IMG/VR virus record: IMGVR_UViG_3300020187_000009
Coordinates: 1 to 64,000 of that record
DNA: 64,000 nt
Source of the DNA: a virus
Direction: 5' to 3' (one strand)
Shown here: positions 52,063 to 58,442 of the stretch, one piece after another
How the letters are laid out: every line of letters starts with the position of its first letter
How positions within the stretch are numbered: position 1 is the stretch's first letter
Made by a program: the position numbers and the translations under genes
The notes under the pieces: generated by a model
Database searches by the model: none
The model's input: the letters and a program-made list of their open reading frames with translations, nothing else
What the model was told of the DNA's origin: nothing

Positions 52063-52140
52063 TTGTTAATAACTTTTTGAAAATAAATCACTAAAAGTTT
52101 TACCGATTCATTTTAAATGATTATATTTATACTATAATTA
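52061..52140 (+). promoter_or_regulatory. Early-type promoter element, 80-base copy
   Basis: One of four nearly identical copies (52061, 55271, 55586, 59981). All have AATTGTTAATAACTTTTTG at the left, TCATTTTAAATGA (inverted repeat) and TGATTATATTTATACTATA at the right. The gene starts 12 bases later at 52152. Confidence 0.75.
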
Positions 52141-52151
52141 AAAAACAAACA

Positions 52152-52394
52152 ATGACAAAGAAGAAAGAAGAGCTAAAGGTAATATCAGTTAAGAAACCTA
52201 AAATAGGACAGAATTATGTTTTTTCATTTGCAGGTTCTACAATGTCTGGTAAGATAGAAGAAAGATGTGAAAAACTAGAGGCGCATTATGGAGAACCATG
52301 GTTCACGTTTACTGTAGAATCAAAATGGAAAAACAAAAAAAGAAGAACAATGAGATATCCTGTATCGATTTATAATATTTTACGCAAACTATAA
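52152..52394 (+). CDS. Small early-type protein
   Basis: 80 residues, basic: VISVKKPKIGQNYVFSFAGSTM..., then EAHYGEPWFTFTVESKW and KNKKRRTMRYPVSIYNI. A small beta-barrel-like pattern (SH3 or similar) is possible. First gene behind an early-type element; no family recognised. Confidence 0.65.
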   Translation: MTKKKEELKVISVKKPKIGQNYVFSFAGSTMSGKIEERCEKLEAHYGEPWFTFTVESKWKNKKRRTMRYPVSIYNILRKL

Positions 52395-52395
52395 T

Positions 52396-52740
52396 ATGAT
52401 AAAATTAGAAAAAATAACAGATAAAAATCAAGCATTTGATATGATGCATGGAACTTCTAAATCAGGGAATCTTTTTAATACAAAATACGTTGATTTAATC
52501 GAAGCGTTCGGCCAACCAACATTTGATCAAGAATCTGGAGATGGTAAAGTAAATTTTGAATGGGTATTTGATTTTAATGGAGATACATTTACCATTTATG
52601 ATTGGAAAACTTGGGATGCAGAATATACAAAGAATGAATTAACATCATGGAGTATTGGCAGTAGAGTATATTATGGAGATTTCTCTGACTGTGTAGAATC
52701 AATATTAAGAATCAAATCTAAAAAAATACAAGATGCCTGA
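52396..52740 (+). CDS. Small early-type protein
   Basis: 114 residues, acidic and aromatic: YVDLIEAFGQPTFDQESGD, then VNFEWVFDFNGDTFTIYDW and WDAEYTKNELTSWSIG. It reads as a beta-rich single domain. It overlaps the glycosylase start by eight bases, so the pair is coupled. Function unknown. Confidence 0.7.
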   Translation: MIKLEKITDKNQAFDMMHGTSKSGNLFNTKYVDLIEAFGQPTFDQESGDGKVNFEWVFDFNGDTFTIYDWKTWDAEYTKNELTSWSIGSRVYYGDFSDCVESILRIKSKKIQDA

Positions 52741-53593
52741 ATTAGCAGAACTTAAATTAACAGCCGACTATATTAACAAAGCAGCTTCTGGGCGTACCTT
52801 TGAAAGTATTAAAAAGAATCCAGCGCATAAGGGAACACTCTTTGATGTACCCTTTAAAAAGTTTTGGATGATGGCAAAAAGCAGAGGGAAAGAACTTATT
52901 GTTTATATACGAGAAGCAGATACTAATGAGGTAATACCGGTTCGAATGACGATGGGAATGTCAGGACACTTCAGGTTATCACAATCTGGAAATGAAAATA
53001 AACATGCACATTTAATGTTTAAGTCAACTGACGACCACACGCTGTCTTTTGTTGACGTCAGGAGGTTTGGCAAATGGAAACCAGGATTTGAATGGTCTGA
53101 CAATAGAGGACCAGATCCAACTTTTGAATTTGAAGAATTTAAAAAGAATATACTTGATAATATTAATAAGAAAGAGTTTGATAAGCCTATTAATGAGGTA
53201 TTAATGAACCAAAAATACTTTAACGGAATTGGCAACTATTTACGGGCTGAGATATTATACAGAATGGAAACTTTAAATCCTTTCACAAAGGCAAGGGATG
53301 TCATTGAACAGTCAGGTGAAGAATTATTCATGCTTTGTAAAGCAGTACCTGACCTTGCTTATGTATTAGGAGGTGGTCAAATAAAAGATTGGGTTAACCC
53401 ATTTAAAAACGATACTGATTATATAAAAACAAAATCAGATTTCTTTTTATGCTATGGAAATGAAACAATGTCCAATGTTGTTGATAAAACAGGTAGACGT
53501 TTTTGGTATGATCCAAAATGGGATATATTAGATGTAGAATCTGAATGGGACCACTACTCAGGACTACCGAATCCAAATGCATATACTAATTAA
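52733..53593 (+). CDS. Formamidopyrimidine-DNA glycosylase (Fpg/Nei family)
   Basis: 286 residues. It begins MPELAELKL, so after Met removal the catalytic Pro and Glu are in place. MGMSGHFRL near 80 and VDVRRFGKW near 105 are family motifs; NQKYFNGIGNYLRAEILY near 162 is the helix-two-turn-helix that binds DNA. The C-terminal zinc finger is degraded: FFLCYGNETMSNVV, then KTGRRFWYDP keeps one Cys only, as in zincless-finger NEIL1-type enzymes. It excises oxidised bases. A repair enzyme of this family is unusual in a T4-like phage. Confidence 0.9.
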   Translation: MPELAELKLTADYINKAASGRTFESIKKNPAHKGTLFDVPFKKFWMMAKSRGKELIVYIREADTNEVIPVRMTMGMSGHFRLSQSGNENKHAHLMFKSTDDHTLSFVDVRRFGKWKPGFEWSDNRGPDPTFEFEEFKKNILDNINKKEFDKPINEVLMNQKYFNGIGNYLRAEILYRMETLNPFTKARDVIEQSGEELFMLCKAVPDLAYVLGGGQIKDWVNPFKNDTDYIKTKSDFFLCYGNETMSNVVDKTGRRFWYDPKWDILDVESEWDHYSGLPNPNAYTN

Positions 53594-53627
53594 TAAACTT
53601 TTTAAAAACTAAACATATAACTAATCA

Positions 53628-54101
53628 ATGAAAATAATACTAGTAGGAAAAGCGGCATCTGGTAAAGACCATTTAAAAAATAGATTACGTGAACGCGGAT
53701 TTAAGGCAGGAATTAGTCATACGACTAGGAAACCAAGAAATGGTGAAGTAGATGGTGTTGATTATCATTTTATATCTGAGTTTGAATTCATTGAAATGGT
53801 AGGAAACGATAAATTTATCGAGCACATGGACTTTAATGGAGGATTTTATGGACAAACTAAAGAAGATTTCGATAATGCAGACGTAATGATTATGTCTAAG
53901 GACGGTTTAGATATTTTACCAAAAGAATACAGAGACCAGGCTATGGTAATTTATTTAGACATTGATCGAAAATCTAGAATAGAAAGATTAAACAACAGGA
54001 ATGATACAAATGACACGCTATTAAGGAGATTAGATGCTGATGATCTTCAATTTGAAAAATTTGAAGACTTTGATTTTAGAGTAACGAACAATAATTTTTA
54101 A
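53628..54101 (+). CDS. gmk: Guanylate kinase-like nucleotide kinase
   Basis: 157 residues, a short guanylate kinase. P-loop GKAASGKD near 7-14 with Asp where Ser/Thr is usual, GMP-binding HTTRKPRNGEVDGVDYHF near 31-48, then FIEHMDFNGGFYGQTKED and VIYLDIDRKSRIERL. It would convert (d)GMP to (d)GDP for phage DNA synthesis, complementing the ribonucleotide reductase. The Asp substitution is something I recall from phage enzymes too, so it need not mean inactivity. Confidence 0.85.
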   Translation: MKIILVGKAASGKDHLKNRLRERGFKAGISHTTRKPRNGEVDGVDYHFISEFEFIEMVGNDKFIEHMDFNGGFYGQTKEDFDNADVMIMSKDGLDILPKEYRDQAMVIYLDIDRKSRIERLNNRNDTNDTLLRRLDADDLQFEKFEDFDFRVTNNNF

Positions 54102-54103
54102 CA

Positions 54104-54112
54104 AATATATAA
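54104..54112 (+). promoter_or_regulatory. Late-type promoter variant (AATATATAA)
   Basis: Ends 24 bases before the gene at 54137. One-base variant; weak. Confidence 0.35.
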
Positions 54113-54136
54113 ACAGTAACATTTAAATTAACAAAT

Positions 54137-54661
54137 ATGAGTAACATCAAAACACTAAGCTCTAAAAGAACTGAGCTAGAAAAGAAGGCAGAAGAATTAC
54201 AATTACACAATGCCGAACACCAATTTCAATTAGATCTAGAAGATCGTAAAGTTATTAAAACAATTATTGAGCACCTTGATAAAGGGTACACTTGGAAAAC
54301 CCAAAATGCTGCAGTAGTTGTAACACTCCACGACAGATTAAAACAACAATACAAAGATCTTTCAGATTCTGAAGACGCTGTTGTTTCTTTAAAGGCATAT
54401 GAATTAAATGGTCTTTATCAAGCACTTCTTGCAGTAGAAGGTACTGGAGTAGAAAGCGCTAGACGCTTTATCAGAATGTTAACACTAGTAGGTGAAGCAG
54501 TAACTGATGCTATGAAATCTCTAGGCGAAATGAACACCGAAATTCAAAATGTTCATATGGAGCTTTCTCAATTAGACGAAGAGATTAAAGAACTTGAGGC
54601 AGCTGCTGATCAAACCGAAAGCGTTGACGCAGAATTAGAAGAATCATCAACAAATTTATAG
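54137..54661 (+). CDS. Coiled-coil protein of unknown function
   Basis: 174 residues, nearly all helix: SSKRTELEKKAEELQLHNAE, then a central globular helix pair and MNTEIQNVHMELSQLDEEIK at the end. No catalytic motif. It is bracketed by a late-type signal variant and a 28-base perfect palindrome, so it is probably a single-gene transcript. Possibly a virion or assembly factor; not recognised. Confidence 0.65.
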   Translation: MSNIKTLSSKRTELEKKAEELQLHNAEHQFQLDLEDRKVIKTIIEHLDKGYTWKTQNAAVVVTLHDRLKQQYKDLSDSEDAVVSLKAYELNGLYQALLAVEGTGVESARRFIRMLTLVGEAVTDAMKSLGEMNTEIQNVHMELSQLDEEIKELEAAADQTESVDAELEESSTNL

Positions 54662-54700
54662 TAGCATAGATTTTAATATTCAAAACAGTATTGACAATTA

Positions 54701-54728
54701 AAGGCAAGGTGATATATCACCTTGCCTT
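54701..54728. terminator. 28-base perfect palindrome, terminator-like
   Basis: AAGGCAAGGTGATA and its exact reverse complement, without a spacer. The following T run is poor (GTCGAT), so it could also be a protein-binding site. Confidence 0.65.
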
Positions 54729-54755
54729 GTCGATAATAAAGACAGCAATTAAATA

Positions 54756-55271
54756 ATGAAAAGATTTGTAATTTCTAACCTACAGATAGGTAGGCCATCT
54801 GCTATTAAAAAGTATAACCGTCCATTTAAGAATGTTGACGAAATGGATAAAAAGATTATTCAAACATGGAATAGTATTGTCGGAAAAGATGACCTTGTAT
54901 ATCATCTTGGTAATTTTGCATGGGATCCTAAAACAGCACAAGATGCCATAAGCAAGCTTAATGGTACGATTTGGTTTATTGCTGGAGAACATGATAAGCC
55001 CATATTGGAGCTAGCGACAAAAAACATGTTAACGGATAATAGCAAACTAAACCCACCAATTATGCCGCTTCATAAAATGGAAGTTACTATATCTTATTGG
55101 CCTCTTTTAGATTGGCCTGAAAAGAATAATGGGTATTGGTCTATTATTGGAAACCCAGATCCTAAACATAGGTCAGATCCTAAAGAAAGAAGAATTAATG
55201 TTTCTGCCGATTTATGGAAGTTTAAGCCACAGGAACTACAGAAAGTGGTTGGTATATTTCAAGATTTGTAA
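54756..55271 (+). CDS. Degenerate metallophosphoesterase-like protein
   Basis: 171 residues with the layout of phage/bacterial phosphoesterases: NRPFKNVDEMDKKIIQTWN, then VYHLGNFAWD and WFIAGEHDKP. But the metal ligands are replaced: ISNLQIG for SDxHxG, HLGNF for HLGDF, GEHD for GNHD, and IGNPDPKH instead of GHxH. So the fold is kept while catalysis is probably lost. It may have a binding or decoy role. An early-type element follows the gene. Confidence 0.8.
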   Translation: MKRFVISNLQIGRPSAIKKYNRPFKNVDEMDKKIIQTWNSIVGKDDLVYHLGNFAWDPKTAQDAISKLNGTIWFIAGEHDKPILELATKNMLTDNSKLNPPIMPLHKMEVTISYWPLLDWPEKNNGYWSIIGNPDPKHRSDPKERRINVSADLWKFKPQELQKVVGIFQDL

Positions 55272-55350
55272 ATTGTTAATAACTTTTTGAAAATAATTCA
55301 CCAAAAGTTTTCAGGATTCATTTTAAATGATTATATTTATACTATAATTA
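55271..55350 (+). promoter_or_regulatory. Early-type promoter element, 80-base copy
   Basis: Same 80-base sequence as at 55586 except for two bases (CAG for CCC in the centre). Start codon 15 bases after its end. Confidence 0.75.
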
Positions 55351-55365
55351 AAAAACGTACAAGAT

Positions 55366-55587
55366 ATGTCAACAGAATTAAAATCACTTAAAGGTAAGAA
55401 TTGGAACGAAGAAGCTTCTGAATTTGAAAACACTGAAATGTCATTGACAAGATTCAGTGGAGGTAAAGAAGGTATGAAACTTCAATTAACAATGAGAAAT
55501 AATGGAACCTTTTTTACAACTATTGCTCTTAATAAAAAAGAGATTAAAAAGTTAATCAAAGAACTTCAAGAAAACTTTGAACTTTAA
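55366..55587 (+). CDS. Small early-type protein between two promoter elements
   Basis: 73 residues: LKSLKGKNWNEEASEFENTE, then MKLQLTMRNNGTFFTTIALN and KKEIKKLIKELQENFEL. One small beta sheet followed by a helix. It has its own 80-base element in front and another right behind, so it is a single-gene unit. No family recognised; an early host-takeover protein would fit. Confidence 0.65.
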   Translation: MSTELKSLKGKNWNEEASEFENTEMSLTRFSGGKEGMKLQLTMRNNGTFFTTIALNKKEIKKLIKELQENFEL

Positions 55588-55665
55588 TTGTTAATAACTT
55601 TTTGAAAATAATTCACCAAAAGTTTTCCCGATTCATTTTAAATGATTATATTTATACTATAATTA
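55586..55665 (+). promoter_or_regulatory. Early-type promoter element, 80-base copy
   Basis: Begins inside the stop codon of the previous gene and ends 18 bases before the ECF sigma gene. Nearly identical to the copies at 52061, 55271 and 59981. Confidence 0.75.
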
Positions 55666-55683
55666 AAAAACAAACATATACTT

Positions 55684-56292
55684 ATGAGTAAAACAAAAAA
55701 AACGTACAGAGAATTAGGAGAAGCATTCTTCGAGCATCGTGATGAAAAAACATATAACGAGCTTTACAATAGAGTTAGGCCAGGATTAAAGAGTTATATT
55801 TGGAAAATTCTTAAAGATCAAGAAGCTGTAGAAGACGTTATGGCAAATACTCTTATTAAACTCTGGACTAAAATTGAACAATATAAGCCACAATATCAAA
55901 TTACTACATGGCTTTATCGTATTGCGTTTAACGAGAGCTTAGGGTATATTAGAGAACGTAATAAAAAGTATAGTTTAGATGGAATGAAAGAGTTCGGTAT
56001 AGAAGTTAATGGTAACAGTAGACTGAATGAAACTCTAAGCATGGCTATGGAAGATCACACAGATAAATCTGAAGCTGAATTCTGGGACGAAGAAAATGAA
56101 CTAATGGAAAGATATGGAAATGCGCTAGAGTGTATTAACAATCTTAAACCAATGTATCGTGATATTCTCGCAGACAGATTAATTGCAAAGATGAAATACG
56201 AAGATATTGCTAATAAATATGGAGTACCATTACAAACAGTTAAAAATCGCATACGTAGAGGTAAATCATTAGTAATTGACGCAATGTCTTAA
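55684..56292 (+). CDS. ECF-type sigma-70 family RNA polymerase sigma factor
   Basis: 202 residues with regions 2 and 4 only, the ECF layout. Region 2: EAVEDVMANTLIKLWTKIEQ near 51-70, then ITTWLYRIAFNESLGYIRER. Region 4: LKPMYRDILADRLIAKMKYED followed by the helix-turn-helix IANKYGVPLQTVKNRIRRGKSL near 178-199. It directs RNA polymerase to a promoter subset and is unlike gp55. It has its own 80-base early element. A reasonable inference is that it drives the GAAACAA/ATATAAC promoters, because many ECF factors read a GAAC/AAC-type -35. Probably taken from a Bacteroidota host. Confidence 0.88.
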   Translation: MSKTKKTYRELGEAFFEHRDEKTYNELYNRVRPGLKSYIWKILKDQEAVEDVMANTLIKLWTKIEQYKPQYQITTWLYRIAFNESLGYIRERNKKYSLDGMKEFGIEVNGNSRLNETLSMAMEDHTDKSEAEFWDEENELMERYGNALECINNLKPMYRDILADRLIAKMKYEDIANKYGVPLQTVKNRIRRGKSLVIDAMS

Positions 56293-56310
56293 AAATTACA
56301 CAATCTATTT

Positions 56311-56351
56311 AATATGGCAGTTTGGAATCATATTCTAGTCTGCCATATTTT
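56311..56351 (+). terminator. Rho-independent terminator
   Basis: AATATGGCAG / CTGCCATATT arms with a 19-base loop and a short T run after the sigma gene. Confidence 0.7.
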
Positions 56352-56409
56352 GATAAATACTAATAGGATGAAACATATTTAGCAAGCTAAATTTATCAAG
56401 CTAAAATAA

Positions 56410-56418
56410 GATATATAG
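56410..56418 (+). promoter_or_regulatory. Late-type promoter variant (GATATATAG)
   Basis: Ends 23 bases before the leader-bearing gene at 56442; starts a cluster of three capsid-targeted genes. Confidence 0.5.
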
Positions 56419-56441
56419 TAAAAGCACAAAATACAAGAAAT

Positions 56442-56759
56442 ATGAAACACGTTAGATTATTCGAACAATTCGTTAGCGAGAAAACTAGCTTTTCTCAAAT
56501 GAAAAAAGACAGTAAAACTAAAGAATATAAAGAAGTATCTCAGGCAATTAATAATGCTGAAGAAGTTGCAGATATTTGGAACATGCTGGATCCTAAAATG
56601 TTTAAATTTACGGAAAGTGAATTTGAAGATATATTTGATGATTGGTGGAATAATATTTCAAGATACGATAGTGTTGCAGATTTTTCTAGAAATGCATTCT
56701 GGGAAGACGTACACTCATTATACTTACACCTATTACCACATGTAATAAAACAAAAATAA
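56442..56759 (+). CDS. Small capsid-targeted protein (MKHVRLFEQFVSE leader)
   Basis: 105 residues. Leader MKHVRLFEQFVSEK, predicted cut after Glu13. The mature part is helical and acidic: NAEEVADIWNMLDPKMF, then EDIFDDWWNNISRYD and HSLYLHLLPHVIKQ. First of three consecutive genes with this leader, each six to thirteen bases apart. Function unknown; probably packaged in the head. Confidence 0.72.
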   Translation: MKHVRLFEQFVSEKTSFSQMKKDSKTKEYKEVSQAINNAEEVADIWNMLDPKMFKFTESEFEDIFDDWWNNISRYDSVADFSRNAFWEDVHSLYLHLLPHVIKQK

Positions 56760-56765
56760 AATAAA

Positions 56766-57053
56766 ATGAAACACATTAAATTATACGAACAATTCTTAAA
56801 CGAAGGCGTATTAGCACATGATGGCCAAACGTTTAAACCTAAGCAAGAGATTTATTTCAGATTAAAAGGTGATGTTATTTCTGGTGTAATAAAATCAATT
56901 AAATTAGATAAATCCAAGCCAGAAGATAGTACAATTGAAGTAGAACATAAAGGTGATTCTGGTATTACTTCATCTAAATCTTGGAAAAAAGAAACAATAT
57001 ATGCTAATCAAATAAATGTCAATGACGCTTTTGCTAGCTGGAAAATTAAATAA
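56766..57053 (+). CDS. Small capsid-targeted protein (MKHIKLYEQFLNE leader)
   Basis: 95 residues. Leader MKHIKLYEQFLNEG, predicted cut after Glu13. The mature part looks like a small beta barrel with charged loops: FKPKQEIYFRLKGDVISGV, then STIEVEHKGDSGITSSKSW. That shape (KOW/SH3-like) would suit nucleic acid or protein binding, but no family is recognised. Second of three tandem leader-bearing genes. Confidence 0.72.
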   Translation: MKHIKLYEQFLNEGVLAHDGQTFKPKQEIYFRLKGDVISGVIKSIKLDKSKPEDSTIEVEHKGDSGITSSKSWKKETIYANQINVNDAFASWKIK

Positions 57054-57066
57054 AAAACAAAACAAA

Positions 57067-57492
57067 ATGAAACACATACAATTATTTGAACAATTCTTAA
57101 ATGAAGGATTGAAGGTAGGAAGAGATCAAGATTTAGCAAACGAAATTATCGCAGTGCTATACGCCGAAATAGACACTCCAGAAGGTGAAGCACTACAGAA
57201 CGCAGGAGGAAACCCAGGAGGACCAGATACTGCTCGTGAAGAAATGTATTTAAGCGGATTTAATAAAAACAGCGTAAAGGTATTGCATGGTTCAAAAGTA
57301 AGAGTTCCTGGTAGTTTTATGCTAGGCACTCTAATTACGGTTGCTGCTGACAACGGAAATGACTATTATTTCGATGGCGCATTTGTTGAAGGAGATAAAA
57401 ACATAGCAGGAACTAAAGTTGGCATGCCGTTTAGAGATTTTATCGATATCCTTATTAAGAAAAAGATTATCGATACACCAGAATATTCTTAA
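57067..57492 (+). CDS. Small capsid-targeted protein (MKHIQLFEQFLNE leader)
   Basis: 141 residues from the ATG at 57067; an in-frame ATG at 57016 overlaps the previous gene and is unlikely because all relatives start at MKHI. Leader MKHIQLFEQFLNEG, cut predicted after Glu13. The mature domain is acidic with VGRDQDLANEIIAVLYAEI, then SVKVLHGSKVRVPGSFML and MPFRDFIDILIKKKII. No family recognised. Last gene before a long non-coding stretch. Confidence 0.72.
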   Translation: MKHIQLFEQFLNEGLKVGRDQDLANEIIAVLYAEIDTPEGEALQNAGGNPGGPDTAREEMYLSGFNKNSVKVLHGSKVRVPGSFMLGTLITVAADNGNDYYFDGAFVEGDKNIAGTKVGMPFRDFIDILIKKKIIDTPEYS

Positions 57493-57496
57493 TAGT

Positions 57497-57685
57497 ACTG
57501 TACTTATCACGCTACCCGTAAGAACAGCGTCCCATGATAAGTCTTTTGAAAGAGAGGTAGTGAAGCAGTTAGGCAAAACACACAAAGAACAAAGGTTAGT
57601 ATTACGATTGCAAACCTGTAACCTTGAAATACCCGAAACCTTTCTTTATTATAAAAAGGCATACAATCAACGTATGTCTTTTTTT
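57497..57685 (+). ncRNA. Structured leaderless region ending in a terminator, possible small RNA
   Basis: After the 57492 stop there is no supported gene. Three stems can be drawn: ACTTATCA/TGATAAGT (57502-57542) enclosing ACGCT/AGCGT, AAGGTTA/TAACCTT (57592-57625), and the terminator stem at 57653-57685. It could be an RNA processed from the upstream transcript or simply a structured 3' region. Confidence 0.35.
57653..57685 (+). terminator. Rho-independent terminator
   Basis: AAAGGCATAC pairs with GTATGTCTTT (one G-T pair), followed by a T run. Confidence 0.82.
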
Positions 57686-57696
57686 ATGCAATTAAT

Positions 57697-57736
57697 TTTG
57701 AAACCCTTTTTAAATTCTGTATATAACTATTAAATT
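57697..57736 (+). promoter_or_regulatory. Middle-type promoter signal before the RNA locus
   Basis: GAAAC at 57700-57704 (GAAACCC), 14-base gap, ATATAAC at 57721-57727, then TATTAAA. It lies between a terminator and a long non-coding stretch, so it should make an RNA without a coding gene. Confidence 0.55.
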
Positions 57737-57784
57737 AAAAGTTCTTACATTTATCGATAGTAACGCGGAACTTAAAACACTCCG

Positions 57785-57813
57785 GGACTTGTAGGTAGTC
57801 CTTAAACCCTACA
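57785..57813 (+). other. H-type RNA pseudoknot
   Basis: Stem 1 GGACT (57785-57789) with AGTCC (57797-57801); stem 2 TGTAGG (57790-57795) with CCTACA (57808-57813). Both stems are perfect and interleaved, with a 0/1/6-base loop pattern. Confidence 0.65.
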
Positions 57814-58060
57814 GGCAACAACCTCGCGAAGCCTATATAATCAATGAGTGAGGTCTTGGATCTATGGGACACAACACACCCTCCAAGTAGTTTGACTTTG
57901 TTTTATGTGGTAAGACACTAATGTGATTGTTTCAATATGAAATCAAACCGTTAAAATCCAGCACAGACCGTTTTATCTGGGCAAATTATGCATATCGCGA
58001 CTAATCTCGACAATTAAACAAACGAGGATTGGTTTCCAAGATCGCTGCAAAGCGTTTGAG

Positions 58061-58085
58061 ATGGGTTCGATTCCCAGTTGCTTTA
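58061..58085 (+). other. tRNA-like T arm and acceptor strand
   Basis: TGGG-TTCGATT-CCCA has the T-loop consensus TTCRANN, followed by TTGCTTTA where an acceptor strand and discriminator base would be. No complete cloverleaf is found upstream at the normal distance. A partner for the acceptor strand, AGGCAAC, occurs at 57813-57819, about 265 bases away. Confidence 0.45.
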
Positions 58086-58370
58086 TGTATATTAAAAACA
58101 TTACGATGATATATAACTAACAGTTCTAGAATTAGCAATACAATAAAATATAATAATAGAATTTTATACCGAGGGTTTAATATGGCTCCAGAGCAGAGCG
58201 CAAGAGTTGTTCCTAAAAACAAAATTCGTATATGCTTGGTTACTAGATAGAGTGAGAATTACTATCGATTTTACCAAAAAAAATGCTTTAAGGCTAGCCA
58301 GATTTTAAAATATTTTAAAATGGTTTCCTATGAGAAAAAAACTAAAGTGGTCTCTTGACGGAGAGATGTC

Positions 58371-58410
58371 AGGGAGAGTATAGCTTCGGTAGGTTAGCTC
58401 TCCCTTTTTT
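58371..58410 (+). terminator. Rho-independent terminator of the RNA locus
   Basis: AGGGAGAG / CTCTCCCT arms around a loop with an inner AGC-TTCG-GT hairpin-like part, then six T. Confidence 0.85.
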
Positions 58411-58442
58411 AAATATATAGACTATAAAAAATAATTAAAGCA

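Larger units (their letters stand above)
57737..58410 (+). ncRNA. Long structured non-coding RNA, about 670 bases
   Basis: No supported gene from 57493 to 58442. This part has its own promoter signal and a terminator, and is less AT-rich than intergenic DNA elsewhere. Visible structure: hairpin AAGTTC/GAACTT (57739-57773) with inner TTAC/GTAA; an H-type pseudoknot (57785-57813); TTGG/CCAA at 58029-58039; a GCAA tetraloop hairpin CGCT/AGCG at 58043-58054; a tRNA-like T arm at 58061-58077; and GAATTTT/AAAATTC closing 58159-58227. Size, ornate folding and tRNA-like part recall large phage RNAs such as GOLLD or ROOL, or a tmRNA-like molecule; the identity is not settled. Confidence 0.5.

Noticed and set aside
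57419-57733. 104-residue + strand frame crossing the end of the 57067 gene
   Set aside because: It starts inside another gene and runs through a terminator and a promoter signal.
58010-58086. Ordinary tRNA gene at the T arm
   Set aside because: The upstream 50 bases fold into TTGG/CCAA and a GNRA hairpin rather than D and anticodon arms; no 7-base loop with a proper anticodon stem, and no close acceptor partner.
58001-58222. 73-residue minus-strand frame over the RNA locus
   Set aside because: Overlaps the GNRA hairpin and T arm, with no neighbouring gene on that strand; hydrophobic run comes from antisense of an AT-rich spacer.
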